Positions 18,089 through 27,651 are shown, counted from the stretch's first letter. The stretch: DNA of 48,003 nucleotides from Clostridia bacterium (GCA_017937655.1 JAGBDE010000010.1:1-48003); one strand, 5' to 3'. Program-made: numbers and translations. The notes: generated by a model not told the origin, from the sequence alone.

Positions 18089-19561
18089 TTACACGGGCAG
18101 GTTGCCGTGCTTCTTAGGCGGATTGGAATCACGCTTGCTCATCAGCATTTCCAGAGCAGAAATCAGCATGGCGCGGGTGGTGGCGGGATCGATGATATCG
18201 TCCACCATGCCCTGCTTGGCGGCGTTCACAGCGCCGGCAACGTCGGCGATGTACTGATCGGCATACTTGGCGCGGGCAGCTTCCACGCTCAGCTCGGTAT
18301 CTTCCTTGACGTCCTTGGAATACAGAACGGCAACGGCGGCTTCGGGAGTGAGAGCGGAGATCACAGCGGTGGGCCATGCGTAGGTCATGTCAGCCATGGC
18401 TTTGCCGCCCATGGCAACATAAGCCTGGCCGATGGCGTCGCCGGTGACAACAGCCAGCTTCGGCACGGTGGCCTCGGCGTAAGCGTAGAGCATCTGGCTC
18501 TGGGCCTTGAACAGCCAGCCCTGCTCCTTGATGCTGCCAACTTCCACGCCGGAAGTGTTCATCAGGCTGACGACGGGAATGCCGAAGCAGTCCATGAAGC
18601 GGACAAAACGGGCAGCCTTCTGCAGAGCGCCGGCGTTCAGCTTGCCGGTGGCGGCAACCAGACCAACGCTGTGGCCGCCCATACGGGCCAGAGCCACCTT
18701 CACGGCAGGCTCGTAAGCGGCATAAAGCTCGATCATTTCGCCATTGTCGCTGAGGGCGGTCATCAGGCCGGTCACGTCAGCGGGGTCGATGGCGGGCAGA
18801 AGACGGTTCAGGTCGTCGCTGTCGATGATCTCGGTATCCTCCAGATTGCTGGAAGGCAGGAGAGCCAGGACCTTCTTGGCCTTGAGAAGAGCGTCTTCTT
18901 CATCCTCGGCAACTAGAGCGCAGGCGCCCATCTCAGCAGCAACGTCGGCACCGCCGAAAGCTTCCGCGTCCACTTCCATGCCGTTCATGGCAGCCATGAC
19001 CTGGGGGCCGAACACCATCAGCTGGCCAACCTTCTTGGCAGCAATGGTCACGTCAGCCAGCTGGCTGATGAAGGCAGCGCCGCCGATGCAGGGGCCCAGC
19101 ACCAGGGCCACCATGGGGCACACGCCGCTCATGCGAGCCATCTTCTGGTAGATTTCGGAATAAGCGCTCATGGCCAGGGCGCCCTCGTCAATGCGCACAC
19201 CGGCGCTGTCCATCATGGCCAGCACGGGAGCGCCGGTCTTGAGGGCCATGTCCAGCAGCTTCACGATCTTGGCAGCCTGGGCCTGGCCCATGGCGCCGCC
19301 GTGGACGGTGAAGTCCTGGGCAAAAAGATAGACGGGTCTTTCCTCGATGGTGGCATAACCGGTCACAACACCGGCGCCTTCATCATTTTGGCTTACCAGG
19401 GCAAACAGCTCCACAAAGCTGCCTGCATCCACGATCCGGTTAATCCGCTCGCGGGCGGTCATTTTTCCGGCATCGCGCTGCTCCTTGAGGCGTTTCTCAT
19501 CTCCGGCCAGAATGGTCTCCCGAAGCTGAAGCACCTTCTGAAGGTCTTGAGAATTGTGCAT
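18089..19561 (-). CDS. mmdA: Acyl-CoA carboxyltransferase (methylmalonyl-CoA decarboxylase alpha type)
   Basis: A 490-residue carboxyltransferase of the crotonase fold (MmdA/PccB/12S family), which exchanges CO2 between an acyl-CoA and biotin. The N-terminal half has KMTARERINRIVDAGSFVE, QDFTVHGGAMG, MMDSAGVRIDEG and VLGPCIGGAA. The C-terminal half has LMNTSGVEVGS and AVAVLYSKDV. The last residues (KKHGNLPV) are typical of MmdA. It is the first gene of the Na+ pump operon and has a clear GGAGAA site. Methylmalonyl-CoA is the likeliest substrate; malonyl- or glutaconyl-CoA cannot be excluded. Confidence 0.93.
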   Translation of the reverse strand: MHNSQDLQKVLQLRETILAGDEKRLKEQRDAGKMTARERINRIVDAGSFVELFALVSQNDEGAGVVTGYATIEERPVYLFAQDFTVHGGAMGQAQAAKIVKLLDMALKTGAPVLAMMDSAGVRIDEGALAMSAYSEIYQKMARMSGVCPMVALVLGPCIGGAAFISQLADVTIAAKKVGQLMVFGPQVMAAMNGMEVDAEAFGGADVAAEMGACALVAEDEEDALLKAKKVLALLPSSNLEDTEIIDSDDLNRLLPAIDPADVTGLMTALSDNGEMIELYAAYEPAVKVALARMGGHSVGLVAATGKLNAGALQKAARFVRFMDCFGIPVVSLMNTSGVEVGSIKEQGWLFKAQSQMLYAYAEATVPKLAVVTGDAIGQAYVAMGGKAMADMTYAWPTAVISALTPEAAVAVLYSKDVKEDTELSVEAARAKYADQYIADVAGAVNAAKQGMVDDIIDPATTRAMLISALEMLMSKRDSNPPKKHGNLPV

Positions 19562-19682
19562 TTCCGTTCTCCTTCCATGCGATCAAAGAATCTTTTGGTC
19601 AGGCGCAAGTCAGACAAGTCCAACTTAAGCCCAGTTTTTTACATTCTACTTATCCTTCCTGTTTTCCTTCTTTGTTCGTGAT

Positions 19683-19697
19683 AATTTTGACAAAATT
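19683..19697. promoter_or_regulatory. Palindrome upstream of the mmdA operon
   Basis: AATTTTGACAAAATT is a perfect 7-base inverted repeat around one base, in the AT-rich 223-base gap between mmdA and the dehydratase gene. No convincing -35/-10 pair was found in this gap, so the link to mmdA transcription is a guess. Confidence 0.4.
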
Positions 19698-19784
19698 TTT
19701 CCGCCGGCCACAAACAAAAAGAAACATCCCAGCGTTTTTGCCATATATCACAACAAAAACAACTAAGACGTTTCTTTTGAAAGA

Positions 19785-20810
19785 TTATTTATTTTTTTCC
19801 CAATCCTTCAGCTCGTTCTGGATGTATTCCAGCGCCAGCAGCCGCTCCTTGACCTGCTCCACGCTGAGCAGCTCCGTGTTGGAGGAGTCAAACTCCGTCA
19901 GCGGGTTGCGATTCACGTTGCCTTCCACCACGTACTTGTCATAGTTCAGGTCGCGGGAATCGGCAGGCACGCGATAGAAATGGCCCATGTCGATGGCGTG
20001 GACGCATTCCTCGTTGGTGAGCAAAGTCTCGTACATCTTTTCGCCATGGCGGATGCCGATGATCTTCACAGGGTTGTCCGCATGGAAGATTTCCTTCACG
20101 GCCTGGGCCAGCACGCCGATGGTGCAGGCGGGGGCCTTCATGACCAGGATATCGCCGCTGACGCCGTGCTCAAAGGCAAACAGCACCAGCTCCACGGCCT
20201 CTTCCAGGCTCATGATGAAACGGGTCATTTTGGGATCGGTCACGGTCAGGGGCTGACCGGCCTTGATCTGGTCAATAAACAGCGGAATGACGGAGCCACG
20301 GGAGCACATCACATTGCCGTAGCGGGTGCCGCAGATGGTGGTTCTGGAAGGATCCACCGTACGGCTCTTGGCGATGAACACCTTCTCCATCATGGCCTTG
20401 GAGGTGCCCATGGCGTTGACGGGATAGGCGGCCTTGTCCGTGGAGAGGCAAATCACCTTTTTCACTCCGGCCTCGATGCAGGCGGTCAGCACATTGTCCG
20501 TACCCAGCACGTTGGTCTTGACGGCTTCAATAGGAAAGAACTCACAGGAAGGAACCTGCTTGAGGGCTGCGGCATGGAACAGATAGTCCACACCATGCAT
20601 GGCGTTCTTCACGCTGGCAAGATCCCGCACGTCGCCGATATAGTACTTGATCTTATCGGACTGGTAGTAATGACGCATGTCGTCCTGCTTTTTCTCATCG
20701 CGGCTGAAAATGCGGATTTCCTTGATATTCGTATTCAGGAACTTTTCCAGAACCGTCTTTCCAAAGGAACCGGTTCCGCCGGTGATCATCAGCGTTTTTC
20801 CGCTAAACAT
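19785..20810 (-). CDS. UDP-GlcNAc 4,6-dehydratase/5-epimerase-like (FnlA/CapE family)
   Basis: A 341-residue short-chain dehydrogenase of the FnlA/CapE/WbjB group, which starts the route from UDP-GlcNAc to UDP-FucNAc-type sugars for surface polysaccharide. The NAD-binding motif is TGGTGSFG near residue 11. The family pattern FSRDEKKQDDMR follows, then the catalytic region STDKAAYPVNAMGTSKAMMEK with Met in place of the usual Tyr, and CGTRYGNVMCSRGSVIP. There are no other polysaccharide genes next to it. The ATG lies one base after the purC stop and its GAGGAGG lies inside purC, so the two are coupled. Confidence 0.88.
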   Translation of the reverse strand: MFSGKTLMITGGTGSFGKTVLEKFLNTNIKEIRIFSRDEKKQDDMRHYYQSDKIKYYIGDVRDLASVKNAMHGVDYLFHAAALKQVPSCEFFPIEAVKTNVLGTDNVLTACIEAGVKKVICLSTDKAAYPVNAMGTSKAMMEKVFIAKSRTVDPSRTTICGTRYGNVMCSRGSVIPLFIDQIKAGQPLTVTDPKMTRFIMSLEEAVELVLFAFEHGVSGDILVMKAPACTIGVLAQAVKEIFHADNPVKIIGIRHGEKMYETLLTNEECVHAIDMGHFYRVPADSRDLNYDKYVVEGNVNRNPLTEFDSSNTELLSVEQVKERLLALEYIQNELKDWEKNK

Positions 20811-20811
20811 G

Positions 20812-21549
20812 TCAGGCTTCCTCCTCGTTGTTCTTCAGTACATTGCCGGTCAGGCGGTGCAGTACCTCGTGGTAGGCTTCCTCCACATTGCCAAGCTCGT
20901 GGCGGAAGCGGTCGATGTCCAGAGGTTCATGGGTGCGGGAATCCCAGAAACGGCAGGTATCGGGCGATACCTCGTCCGCCAGAAGGATCTGACCGTGATA
21001 GCGGCCAAATTCCAGCTTGAAGTCAATCAGCTCAATGCCGATCTCTTTCATGGTCTCCTTCAGGATCTCGTTGACCTTGAGGGCATAACCAAACATCACG
21101 TCCAGCTCTTCCCGGGTGGCCAGTTCCACGGCGGTGATGTGAGTGATGTTCACCAGCGGGTCTTCCAGCTCCGGGTATTTGAGGTTGTATTCCACCACCG
21201 TATTTTTCAGGTGGGTGCCGTCCGGGTAACCGATGCGCTTGGCCAGGCTTCCGGCCACAATGTTGCGCACCTTCACGGACACAGGAATGATGTCCACCCG
21301 CTTCACCAGGGAGCTGGTCTTGTCAATGCGGCGGATAAAATGATTGGGTACGCCCTTTTCCTTGAGCATGGTAAACATGTGCTCGCAGATCAGGTTGTTG
21401 ATCTCGCCCTTGCCGATGATGCGGCCACGCTTCAGGCCGTGATAGGCGTAGGTTTCATCTCTGTAGAAGACGATGGCTTCGTCAGGGTTTTCCGTTGCGT
21501 AGACCTTTTTGCCCTTGCCTTCTGCAATCAGTTCAGTAATGCTGTCCAT
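20812..21549 (-). CDS. purC: Phosphoribosylaminoimidazole-succinocarboxamide synthase
   Basis: SAICAR synthetase joins aspartate to CAIR with ATP in purine synthesis. The 245-residue product has the full family length and motifs: AEGKGKKVYAT near residue 9, PVSVKVRNIVAGSLAKR, LIDFKLEFGR and DEVSPDTCRFWD. It is not in a pur cluster here. It heads a two-gene unit with a sugar-nucleotide enzyme. Its own promoter lies 40 bases upstream, too close for a purine riboswitch in the leader. Confidence 0.97.
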   Translation of the reverse strand: MDSITELIAEGKGKKVYATENPDEAIVFYRDETYAYHGLKRGRIIGKGEINNLICEHMFTMLKEKGVPNHFIRRIDKTSSLVKRVDIIPVSVKVRNIVAGSLAKRIGYPDGTHLKNTVVEYNLKYPELEDPLVNITHITAVELATREELDVMFGYALKVNEILKETMKEIGIELIDFKLEFGRYHGQILLADEVSPDTCRFWDSRTHEPLDIDRFRHELGNVEEAYHEVLHRLTGNVLKNNEEEA

Positions 21550-21588
21550 CTTCTCTCCCCTTGCATACTCTGTAAAAAAACACTGCCT

Positions 21589-21617
21589 ATTGTAACACCG
21601 ATTTCCAAACCACGCAA
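21589..21617 (-). promoter_or_regulatory. Promoter for purC
   Basis: Minus strand: TTGCGT, 17 bases, TACAAT. The start codon is 40 bases downstream of the -10. Confidence 0.65.
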
Positions 21618-21627
21618 GGCGGAAAAA

Positions 21628-22557
<930 letters not shown>

Positions 22558-22593
22558 TCTTCTGCGCATCCTTTCCAAATAGGTTCCCTATGC

Positions 22594-22622
22594 ATTTTAT
22601 TCCCGGCTCTCCCCCATGTCAA
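22594..22622 (-). promoter_or_regulatory. Promoter for cysK
   Basis: Minus strand: consensus TTGACA, 17 bases, TAAAAT. This is one of the best housekeeping-type promoters in the window. Confidence 0.85.
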
Positions 22623-22637
22623 CCTTCAGAAAACGGA

Positions 22638-22667
22638 TTGACTTTCCCCCATTTCCTGGGTTATTGT
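22638..22667 (+). promoter_or_regulatory. Promoter for the iron alcohol dehydrogenase
   Basis: TTGACT, 18 bases, TATTGT. It is divergent from the cysK promoter, with the two -35 elements 15 bases apart, so one regulator could affect both. Confidence 0.5.
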
Positions 22668-22706
22668 AAAGAAAAGCGGAAATCCACCCGAAAGGATGCA
22701 ACAGCA

Positions 22707-23879
22707 ATGATTGACTTTACGTTTCAGAATTCCACCAAGATCTATTTTGGCCGCACCGCCCTTGACAATCTGGCAGGCGAGGTGCGCCGCTACGGTACCC
22801 GTGTGCTGCTGGTGTACGGCGGCGGAAGCATCAAGTGCATCGGCCTGTATGACAAAGTGATGGACATCCTCCGCGGAGAAAACGCCCAGGTGTGGGAGAT
22901 CTCCGGCGTGCTGCCCAATCCCCGGCTGGGCCTGGTAGAAAAGGGCGTTGCCATCTGCAAGGAAAACGACATCCAGCTGGTACTGGCTGTGGGCGGCGGC
23001 AGCGCCATCGACACCGCCAAGGCCATCGCCAACGGCGCCTGCTACGACGGCCATCCCTGGGATCTGTTTGAGGGCAAGGGTTCCAATGACCGGGTGCTGC
23101 CCCTTGGCACCATCGTCACCCTGAGCGCCGCCGGCAGCGAAATGAGCAACTCCAGCGTCATCACCCGGGAGAGCGACATGTGCAAGCGGGGCCGCAACAC
23201 CCCCTTCAATCTGCCCAAGTTCTCCATTCTCAATCCCGAATACACCTTCACCCTTCCCCCCTTCCATACCGCCTGCGGCATCGTGGACATCATGGCCCAC
23301 ATGATGGAGCGCTACTTTGCCCGGGAGGAAAACGTAGAGCTGACCGACCGCATGACCGAGGCCGCGCTGGTCACCGTGATCAACAATGCACCCATCGTGA
23401 TGGAGAAGCCGGACGACTACGACGCCCGGGCTGAGATCATGTGGGCAGGCGCGCTGGCCCACAACAACCTGTTCTCCACCGGCCGCACCGGCGACTGGGC
23501 CAGCCACAAGCTGGAGCACGAGCTCAGCGCCCTGTACGATATCGCTCACGGCGCGGGCCTGGCCATCATCTTCCCTGCATGGATGAAGTACGTTCTGGAA
23601 AAGAACGGCGAGAAGAAACTCAGCCAGTTTGCACGGCGGGTCATGCAGGTGCCGGAAAACTTCGGCGATGACCGCGCCACCGCGCTGGAAGGCATCGCCC
23701 GGCTGGAGAAGTTCTATCGCTCCATCGGCCTGACCACCACGCTGCACGAAAACGGCATCGGCGAAAGCGACATCCCCCGCATGGCAGAGCGGGCCATCGC
23801 TTTGGGCGGCGGCAGCCTGGGCTTCTTCGTGAAGCTGGGCGTGCCCGACGCGGAGGCCATCTACCGCCTGGCCCTGTAA
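22707..23879 (+). CDS. Iron-containing alcohol dehydrogenase (butanol dehydrogenase-like)
   Basis: A 390-residue group III alcohol dehydrogenase, close in pattern to clostridial BdhA/B and YugJ, which reduces aldehydes with NAD(P)H. The nucleotide site is GGGSAIDTAKAIA near residue 94. Metal ligands come from the Asp and His residues in PPFHTACGIVDIMAHMMERY and from GDWASHKLEHELSALYDIAHGAG. The N-terminus FTFQNSTKIYFGR is typical of the BDH subgroup. ATG at 22707 has AAAGGA 11 bases upstream. It probably disposes of reducing power during fermentation. It is monocistronic, with a terminator after it. Confidence 0.94.
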   Translation: MIDFTFQNSTKIYFGRTALDNLAGEVRRYGTRVLLVYGGGSIKCIGLYDKVMDILRGENAQVWEISGVLPNPRLGLVEKGVAICKENDIQLVLAVGGGSAIDTAKAIANGACYDGHPWDLFEGKGSNDRVLPLGTIVTLSAAGSEMSNSSVITRESDMCKRGRNTPFNLPKFSILNPEYTFTLPPFHTACGIVDIMAHMMERYFAREENVELTDRMTEAALVTVINNAPIVMEKPDDYDARAEIMWAGALAHNNLFSTGRTGDWASHKLEHELSALYDIAHGAGLAIIFPAWMKYVLEKNGEKKLSQFARRVMQVPENFGDDRATALEGIARLEKFYRSIGLTTTLHENGIGESDIPRMAERAIALGGGSLGFFVKLGVPDAEAIYRLAL

Positions 23880-23892
23880 CCAATCAAAAACG

Positions 23893-23930
23893 AACCGTCC
23901 CCCGGCTTTTGGCTGAGGGACGGTTTTCTT
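23893..23930 (+). terminator. Terminator after the alcohol dehydrogenase
   Basis: AACCGTCCC at 23893-23901 pairs with GGGACGGTT at 23917-23925, followed by TTCTT. The stop codon of the convergent acetyltransferase begins at its edge. Confidence 0.85.
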
Positions 23931-24514
23931 TACAGTTGCTTTTCAAATGCATCCCGGATGTCGGGGAAACGCCGGATATGGGGCGGATTGGCCGGATGCT
24001 GGGAGAGATGTTTTTCCATCCAGACCATGTTGTACCAGCGGCCAAACTTGTAGCCGCATTTCAAGAACTCGCCCACCATGCGGTATCCCATCCGCTGATG
24101 AAACAACACGCTGGAACGGGTCAGATATTCGTCGTCCACATCCACGGAAGCGATGCAAGCGTTGATGTTGTAGATGTTCTGCATCCGCAGGGCGTCCTCC
24201 AGGGCCTGATACAGCGCCCGGCCCACGCCGCCCCGGCGCAGATCCTGTCGCACGTACACGCTGCCCTCCGCGCCCCAGGCGTAAGCGGCCCGGGTGTGAA
24301 AGGGGCTGGCGTATGCATAGCCGATGATCTGCCCGTCCTTGACTGCCTTCAGATAGGGGTACTTTTCCAGGGTGCGGCTGACCCGCTGGGTGAATTCCTC
24401 CAGGGAGGGCACGTCGTACTCAAAGGTGACAGCCGTCTCCCGGACATAGGGCGCGTAGATGGCAAGCAGCTCCGGCGCGTCCTCCGGGGATGCGACCCGG
24501 ATGTCAAACTCCAT
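23930..24514 (-). CDS. GNAT N-acetyltransferase (phosphinothricin acetyltransferase-like)
   Basis: A 194-residue acetyltransferase of the Pat/Bar/YncA type. It has an N-terminal FDIRVASPEDAPELLAIYAPYV, then TAVTFEYDVPS, the acetyl-CoA pyrophosphate loop RQDLRRGGVGRALY near residue 96, and the C-terminal GYRMVGEFLKCGYKFGRWYNMVWMEK. Relatives acetylate phosphinothricin, methionine sulfone or amino-acid analogues; the natural substrate here is unknown. The ATG at 24514 is 8 bases after AAAGGA; an ATG at 24523 would overlap the upstream stop by 4 bases but has no spacing from the site. It is the second gene after the aldo-keto reductase. Confidence 0.9.
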   Translation of the reverse strand: MEFDIRVASPEDAPELLAIYAPYVRETAVTFEYDVPSLEEFTQRVSRTLEKYPYLKAVKDGQIIGYAYASPFHTRAAYAWGAEGSVYVRQDLRRGGVGRALYQALEDALRMQNIYNINACIASVDVDDEYLTRSSVLFHQRMGYRMVGEFLKCGYKFGRWYNMVWMEKHLSQHPANPPHIRRFPDIRDAFEKQL

Positions 24515-24519
24515 GGTTT

Positions 24520-25719
24520 TCATCCTTTCTTGCTCTTTGCGCCGCGGAACATGACCTTGCGGGCGATAGACACAACGGCCCGGTGCAGCGGCGGGAAGGC
24601 ATGCTTTTCCGCTTCTTTCAGCTTGGAGGGGATATCGATGTGCTGGGGGCAATGGGCGGCGCATTTGCCACAGCCGATGCACTGGGTGGCAAAGCCGGGC
24701 TTCTGCTTGAACGCGATGGCCTGGACGTAGTCCTTCCAGCCGGCAAACTTGCTTTCCGTGTACATGATGTTGTAACTGCGGAAGATGCCGGGAATATCCA
24801 CTCCCTTGGGGCAGGGCAGGCAATAACCGCAGCCGGTGCAGCCCACCTTGGTTTTTTCGTTGATGATGGCTTTCAAATCCCGATAGAACTGCATGTCCTC
24901 GGGGGTCAGGTGGCCCACATCCGCATCAGAGGCGATGCGGCAGTTTTCCTCCACCATCTCCAGGCTGTTCATGCCGCTGAGCACGCAGGTCACTTCCGGC
25001 TGATCCCACAGCCAGCGCAGGCCCCATTCGGCGGCGGATCTGCCGCTTTCGTGCTTGGCGATCATGCTCTTGGCCTTCTCCGGCAACAGGTTGACCAGCT
25101 TGCCGCCACGCAGGGGTTCCATGATGATAACGGGAATGCCCTTCTCGGCAGCGGCTTTCAGGCCCTTGCGGCCCGCCTGGCTGTTCTCGTCCATGTAGTT
25201 GTACTGGATCTGGCAAAAATCCCAGTCGTAGGCGTTGAGGATCTCCAGGAAGGTTTCCGTGTTGCCGTGGAAGGAAAAGCCGATCTGCCGGATGCTTCCG
25301 TCCGCCTTCTTTTTGGCGATCCACTCCTCAATGCCCAGCTTTTTCAGCTTTTCCCATGCGGCGATATCCGTCAGCATGTGCATGAGGTAGTAGTCCACGT
25401 AGTCGGTCTTGAGGCGGCTGAGCTCCTCCTGGAAGTACTTTTCAATGGCGTCGGCGGAGGCGATCAGGTACTGGGGCAGCTTGGTGGCCAGCTTGACCTT
25501 ATCCCGAAGGCCGGTGCGGGTGAAGATCTCGCCCATGAGGGCCTCGTTGCCGGTGTAAAGGTAGGCGGTGTCAAAATAGTTCACGCCCAGCTCCACCGCG
25601 CGGCGGAACTCCGCCTCGGCCTTGTCCACATCATAGCCGCTGCCCTTGCGGGTAAAACGCATACAGCCAAAACCCAGCACAGAGATGGGGTTGCCGTAGC
25701 GGTCATTACGATAAAGCAT
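24520..25719 (-). CDS. Aldo-keto reductase with C-terminal 4Fe-4S ferredoxin domain
   Basis: A 399-residue oxidoreductase. Residues 1-290 form an AKR barrel with NYFDTAYLYTGNE (catalytic Asp/Tyr) and YLMHML (catalytic His); catalytic Lys lies in LATKLPQ. Residues 300-370 form a ferredoxin-like domain with two cysteine groups (CTGCGYCLPCPKGV and CIGCGKCAAHCPQ), ligands for two 4Fe-4S clusters. This architecture is common in anaerobes and is often annotated as a predicted oxidoreductase, with the substrate unknown. It ends in a basic tail. ATG at 25719 has GGAG 8-9 bases upstream. The acetyltransferase gene follows at the stop codon. Confidence 0.93.
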   Translation of the reverse strand: MLYRNDRYGNPISVLGFGCMRFTRKGSGYDVDKAEAEFRRAVELGVNYFDTAYLYTGNEALMGEIFTRTGLRDKVKLATKLPQYLIASADAIEKYFQEELSRLKTDYVDYYLMHMLTDIAAWEKLKKLGIEEWIAKKKADGSIRQIGFSFHGNTETFLEILNAYDWDFCQIQYNYMDENSQAGRKGLKAAAEKGIPVIIMEPLRGGKLVNLLPEKAKSMIAKHESGRSAAEWGLRWLWDQPEVTCVLSGMNSLEMVEENCRIASDADVGHLTPEDMQFYRDLKAIINEKTKVGCTGCGYCLPCPKGVDIPGIFRSYNIMYTESKFAGWKDYVQAIAFKQKPGFATQCIGCGKCAAHCPQHIDIPSKLKEAEKHAFPPLHRAVVSIARKVMFRGAKSKKG

Positions 25720-25797
25720 GCTTTTCGCTCCTTTCAGGTTCACCGTTATATGAAACCACAAAGCCCGCAAAAATGCAATCCTCATGCGGAAATTGCT

Positions 25798-25826
25798 TTG
25801 CAAAACAAGGCAATACATGGTATAAT
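25798..25826 (+). promoter_or_regulatory. Strong promoter for hutP-like, cmk-plsC, ispH-rpsA
   Basis: TTGCAA, 17 bases, TATAAT, preceded by TGG (extended -10). The predicted start is near 25833, giving a 60-base leader before the GTG start. Confidence 0.85.
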
Positions 25827-25892
25827 TCTTTTATATGGCGTGGCCCGTCCTTTTTTGTGTCCACGCAACCAAAAACGAAGGGAACGATTGCT

Positions 25893-26315
25893 GTGGAAAA
25901 GATGATGGTTCCAGGCAGCCGTGAAGTGGCCACCGCGGCCATTCAGCTGGCCATGACCCGCAGCCGGGAAGATGAACAGCAATGGCGCAAGCTTCTTGCA
26001 GACCAAGGCATTGCCACCGCTGCGGCCGATTTTGGCGGCGATTTTCTGACCGGCATTGTGCGCATTGTGGAGCGTGCCGTTGTGGCCGCTAAGCGGGAAA
26101 ACGTGATCCAGACCGAGCATCTGGAAGAGGGCTGTGTGGCCGGCGCGGCCCGGGAAGCCCTGAACCAGATTACCCCCAAGGCTTTGGGCATGAGCGTGGG
26201 CGGAAAGATCGGCATTGCCCGCAGCGGCGACCATGTGGCTGTGGCTGTGTTCTTCGGCATCGGCCTGGGCCATCTGGATGAGATCTGCATCGGTCTGGGA
26301 CACCGGGCCATTTGA
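25893..26315 (+). CDS. HutP-family RNA-binding regulator homologue
   Basis: A 140-residue protein of the HutP superfamily. The C-terminal half carries the family core GGKIGIARSGDHVAVAVFFG followed by IGLGHLDEICIGLGHRAI, and the first half has VATAAIQLAM and DFGGDFLTG. Bacillus HutP binds hut mRNA with histidine and Mg2+ and prevents termination, but no histidine-utilisation gene is present here. Many Clostridia have such orphan homologues of unknown target. GTG at 25893 is 9 bases after AAGGGA; an ATG three codons later is the alternative. It heads the operon containing cmk-plsC, so a target in this transcript is possible but unproven. Confidence 0.85.
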   Translation: MEKMMVPGSREVATAAIQLAMTRSREDEQQWRKLLADQGIATAAADFGGDFLTGIVRIVERAVVAAKRENVIQTEHLEEGCVAGAAREALNQITPKALGMSVGGKIGIARSGDHVAVAVFFGIGLGHLDEICIGLGHRAI

Positions 26316-26337
26316 CAAACGAAAGGCAGGACTGAAT

Positions 26338-27651
26338 ATGCGTCATTTTACCATTGCCATTGACGGCCCCGTGGGCGCGGGCAAAAGCTCCGTTGCCAGC
26401 GACGTGGCCAAAAAGCTGAACATCCTCCACCTGGACACCGGCGCCATGTACCGGGCGTTTGCCCTGAAGGCGCTCCGGGAAGGCATTTCCATGGAGGACG
26501 CTGAGGCCCTCACCGCCCTGACCGAGCGCTGCATGCCGGAAGTCCAGTACGTGGACGGCGTCCAGCGTACTTTGATCGACGGTGAGGACGTTTCCGGCCT
26601 GATCCGCACGGAAGAAGTGAGCATGGCCACCAGCACCAGCTCCAAGGTGGCCGGTGTGCGCCGGGCTATGGTGGCCAAACAGCAGGAAATTGCCAAAAAG
26701 CAGAATATCCTGCTGGACGGACGGGACATCGGCACCGTTGTTTTGAAGGACGCCACGCTGAAAATCTACCTGACTGCATCCCCCGAATGCCGTGCCCGCC
26801 GCCGCTTTGATCAGCTGCAGGCCAAGGGCGAGGAATGCGTCTATGAGGACATCCTGGCCGACGTGATCAAGAGGGATCACCAGGACATGAACCGTGAGGT
26901 GGATCCCCTGCGCCCCGCCGAGGACGCCCAGATCCTGGACTCCACGGACATGACCCAGGAGCAGGTGGTGGACAACATCATCCGCCGGCTGGAGCTGAAG
27001 CAGGGCAAGATGCCCAAAAAGGCAGAAAAATTCTCCAAGATTTACAATGTTGCTTTCAAGATCATGGGTTTCCTGTACAAAACCCTGTTCCCGGTGCAGG
27101 TGCACGGCCTGGAAAACACCCTGCTGGATGCGCCATACATTCTCATTTCCAACCACAACTCCCTGATGGATCCCCTGACCATCGGCGTGCCCATCAAGCG
27201 GTACAACATCCGCTTCCTGGGCAAGAAGGAACTGGAAAAGAATCCCATCCTCAAGAAGGTTTTCAGCGCTGTTCACATGATCCCGGTGGATCGCCACAAC
27301 ATGGACATGGCCGCCGTCCGCTCCTGCCTGAAGGTGCTGAAGGAAAACCATGTGCTGGGCGTGTTCCCGGAAGGCACCCGCCACAAGGAGGGCGTGATGC
27401 AGGACCTGGAAAGCGGCATCGCCATGATTGCCCTGCGCAGCAAGGCTCCTTTGCTGCCCGCCTACATGAGCCGCAACCTGGGGCTGTTCCGTAAGGTGCA
27501 TCTGTACTATGGCGCGCCCATTTCCGTGTCTGATTTGGCCGCAAAGGGCATCAACAAGGAAAACTGCGAGGAACTGCTGGAGACCATCCGCAAGACCTAC
27601 CGGGATATGGTGGAAAAACACGAAGCCCATTACGGCAAGAAAAAAGGCTGA
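26338..27651 (+). CDS. cmk-plsC: Fused cytidylate kinase / 1-acylglycerol-3-phosphate acyltransferase
   Basis: A 437-residue two-enzyme protein. Residues 1-222 are cytidylate kinase (CMP/dCMP phosphorylation) with the P-loop GPVGAGKSS at 10-18, DTGAMYRA and the DGRDIGTVV loop. Residues 235-437 are PlsC, which acylates lysophosphatidate in phospholipid synthesis, with the HX4D motif NHNSLMDP (His273, Asp278) and FPEGTR at 343-348. A hydrophobic segment near 238-252 may anchor the PlsC part. In most Bacillota the two are separate neighbours. The ATG at 26338 follows AAAGGCAGG. It lies between the hutP-like and ispH-rpsA genes. Confidence 0.95.
   Translation: MRHFTIAIDGPVGAGKSSVASDVAKKLNILHLDTGAMYRAFALKALREGISMEDAEALTALTERCMPEVQYVDGVQRTLIDGEDVSGLIRTEEVSMATSTSSKVAGVRRAMVAKQQEIAKKQNILLDGRDIGTVVLKDATLKIYLTASPECRARRRFDQLQAKGEECVYEDILADVIKRDHQDMNREVDPLRPAEDAQILDSTDMTQEQVVDNIIRRLELKQGKMPKKAEKFSKIYNVAFKIMGFLYKTLFPVQVHGLENTLLDAPYILISNHNSLMDPLTIGVPIKRYNIRFLGKKELEKNPILKKVFSAVHMIPVDRHNMDMAAVRSCLKVLKENHVLGVFPEGTRHKEGVMQDLESGIAMIALRSKAPLLPAYMSRNLGLFRKVHLYYGAPISVSDLAAKGINKENCEELLETIRKTYRDMVEKHEAHYGKKKG

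Noticed and set aside
19562-19784. Promoter for the mmdA operon
   Set aside because: Several T-rich candidates were examined but none had an acceptable -35/-10 pair with normal spacing; only the palindrome is reported.
21550-21588. Possible purine riboswitch before purC
   Set aside because: The predicted leader is under 40 bases, too short for the aptamer.
22558-22593. Possible S-box or T-box before cysK
   Set aside because: The leader is about 30 bases and unstructured.
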